NCBI GenBank assembly: GCA_002937495.1
Contig: PTJW01000018.1
Location: forward strand, 1-12,546
Direction: 5' to 3'
Source: Pseudomonadota bacterium
GTDB lineage: Bacteria > Pseudomonadota > Alphaproteobacteria > UBA1280 > UBA12223
Length of the DNA stretch: 12,546 bases
The number at the start of each line of letters is the position of its first letter. The first letter of the stretch is position 1. A program made the position numbers and the translations under genes. The notes under the pieces were generated by a model. That model saw only the letters and a list, made by a program, of their open reading frames with translations, was not told the origin of the DNA and did not search any database. Below, piece after piece: positions 11,819 to 12,546 of the stretch.

Positions 11819-12436
11819 ATGTTATTAAATAAAGGTGCAATGTTTGGACTAGATGCAAGAATTGCATTAGCAATTTTTGGAGCATTATCAGTAATTTCAG
11901 GTGCTGCATTATTTTCTGCAATTCAAGATGCAAGAGTAACTGCAATGGTTGTTTACTTTGAAGATATGGCTAAGGCTTATGAATCTCTTTATATTGATAC
12001 AGCAGCTCATAACCAACATGGTTGTTATTTAACAACAAATAATCCAGCTATTCAAGGGTGGAACGGTCCATATATTAGAACAACTCCACAAGCAAACTGT
12101 TCAGGTACGCAAAGTGTTGCTATTGATGATCCATTCTTAAGTGCGGTTTCAACAAGTAGCTCATATCGTGGAGAAATAGTTTTAACAGGTTCAGGTATTT
12201 TTGGTACTTTAAAAGGTACAGCATGGACAACATACCCTGAGCCATGTGAAACAAATGACTGCTCTGTTTATTACAGCCATAGAAGTCCACGTGGTAATAT
12301 TAATGGAACAGAGTTTAATAGAATTGCTGCTTTACTAGATGAAAAAATTGACGGTGGTGACGGTGCTTTAAAAGGTAAGTTTAGATATGATACAGGCGTA
12401 GTTTATAACTGGTACTATAAGGTAATGCCTAAATAA
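11819..12436 (+). CDS. Type IV pilin/pseudopilin-like protein, 205 aa (paralogue of the one at 6957)
   Basis: From Lys5 to Gln36 the protein matches pilin-like protein 1 at 31 of 32 residues: leader LLNKG, AMFGLD, then the hydrophobic helix. GWNGPY recurs at 80-85, and the end has LDEKIDGGDGALKGKFR and KVMP, matching the first protein's C-terminal spacing. The middle is different and has four cysteines (69, 94, 143, 148) that could make two disulfides. A prepilin with GspG-like body is the best reading; the missing Glu+5 leaves room for another fibre class. An AGGGGG site lies 5 nt before the ATG. The 85-nt gap to the fusA terminator has no clear consensus promoter, unlike the first copy. Its own bidirectional terminator follows. 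Confidence 0.7.
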   Translation: MLLNKGAMFGLDARIALAIFGALSVISGAALFSAIQDARVTAMVVYFEDMAKAYESLYIDTAAHNQHGCYLTTNNPAIQGWNGPYIRTTPQANCSGTQSVAIDDPFLSAVSTSSSYRGEIVLTGSGIFGTLKGTAWTTYPEPCETNDCSVYYSHRSPRGNINGTEFNRIAALLDEKIDGGDGALKGKFRYDTGVVYNWYYKVMPK

Positions 12437-12469
12437 AAAAATACCTCTCATTTGAGAGGTATTTTTTTA
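12436..12469. terminator. Bidirectional terminator after pilin-like gene 2
   Basis: AAAAAATACCTCTC and GAGAGGTATTTTTT form a perfect stem with an ATTT loop and can end transcription from both converging genes. Confidence 0.9.
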
Positions 12470-12479
12470 TTTATAGATA

Positions 12480-12546
12480 TTATTCGTTATTACCGAAGAA
12501 ACCTAAAATTTGTAGAATGTTTAAGAATAGAACTACAAAGCTTGTG
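12480..12546 (-). CDS. 3' end of a membrane protein gene, perhaps BI-1/YccA family
   Basis: Only the last 21 codons are present, read on the minus strand as TSFVVLFLNILQILGFFGNN, then Glu and TAA (12480-12482). A final hydrophobic helix followed by a few polar residues, with the LFLNILQILG wording, resembles the C-terminus of Bax inhibitor-1/YccA-type integral membrane proteins (commonly LFLxLLRxxG). The sample is short, so the family is a guess. That it is a real gene is supported by the stop codon just inside a bidirectional terminator. Confidence 0.5.
   Translation of the reverse strand, partial: TSFVVLFLNILQILGFFGNNE

Noticed and set aside
11616..11945. 109-aa antisense frame spanning the fusA end and the pilin-like gene start
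   Set aside because: It crosses the fusA terminator and two supported genes; its Leu-rich translation is a shadow.
1..12546. CRISPR array, transposase or integrase gene, toxin-antitoxin pair
   Set aside because: No regularly spaced repeats and no matching protein motifs were found on either strand.

Overview
This window looks like part of the chromosome of an AT-rich (low-GC) alphaproteobacterium. That placement rests on signature stretches read by eye. S7 begins MSRRHRAEKREV and ends DTHKMAEANKAFAHFRW. S9 ends KARRSPQFSKR. SmpB carries NRFNHE. Two features fit less well with typical alphaproteobacteria: the tmRNA gene is in the ordinary one-piece order, and EF-G lacks the usual alphaproteobacterial domain IV wording. 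The exact lineage cannot be settled from the sequence alone.

Left part (1-3212): a trans-translation neighbourhood. The start of smpB lies on the minus strand at the left edge. ssrA (tmRNA, tag AEDNQYALAA) lies on the plus strand at 2663-3022. Between them are two minus-strand genes that I do not recognise (174 and 371 aa). Between those two is a 464-nt gap holding a likely unannotated small RNA with its own promoter and terminator. The last 9 bases of the tmRNA plus its terminator are repeated exactly 160 bp downstream, enclosing an imperfect palindrome. This resembles an integration scar or a small palindromic insertion.

Middle part (3213-5687): three compact transcription units encode four unrecognised small proteins. 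Each unit has its own near-consensus sigma-70 promoter and intrinsic terminator, and a leader hairpin sits against the Shine-Dalgarno site of its first gene. Three of the proteins (153, 208 and 156 aa) seem to share a C-terminal segment, so this may be a small paralogous family under common post-transcriptional control.

Right part (5688-12546): ribosome and translation genes alternate with pilin-like genes. rplM-rpsI (L13-S9) form one operon. Next come a pseudopilin-like gene with a perfect consensus promoter, a convergent HAD-type hydrolase gene, and then rpsL-rpsG-fusA (S12-S7-EF-G), with a terminator-like hairpin between rpsG and fusA. No tuf follows fusA. Instead there is a second pilin-like gene whose N-terminal 32-residue block is almost identical to the first. 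The right edge holds the 3' end of a minus-strand gene that may be a BI-1/YccA-family membrane protein. Nearly all units are separated by clear intrinsic terminators.
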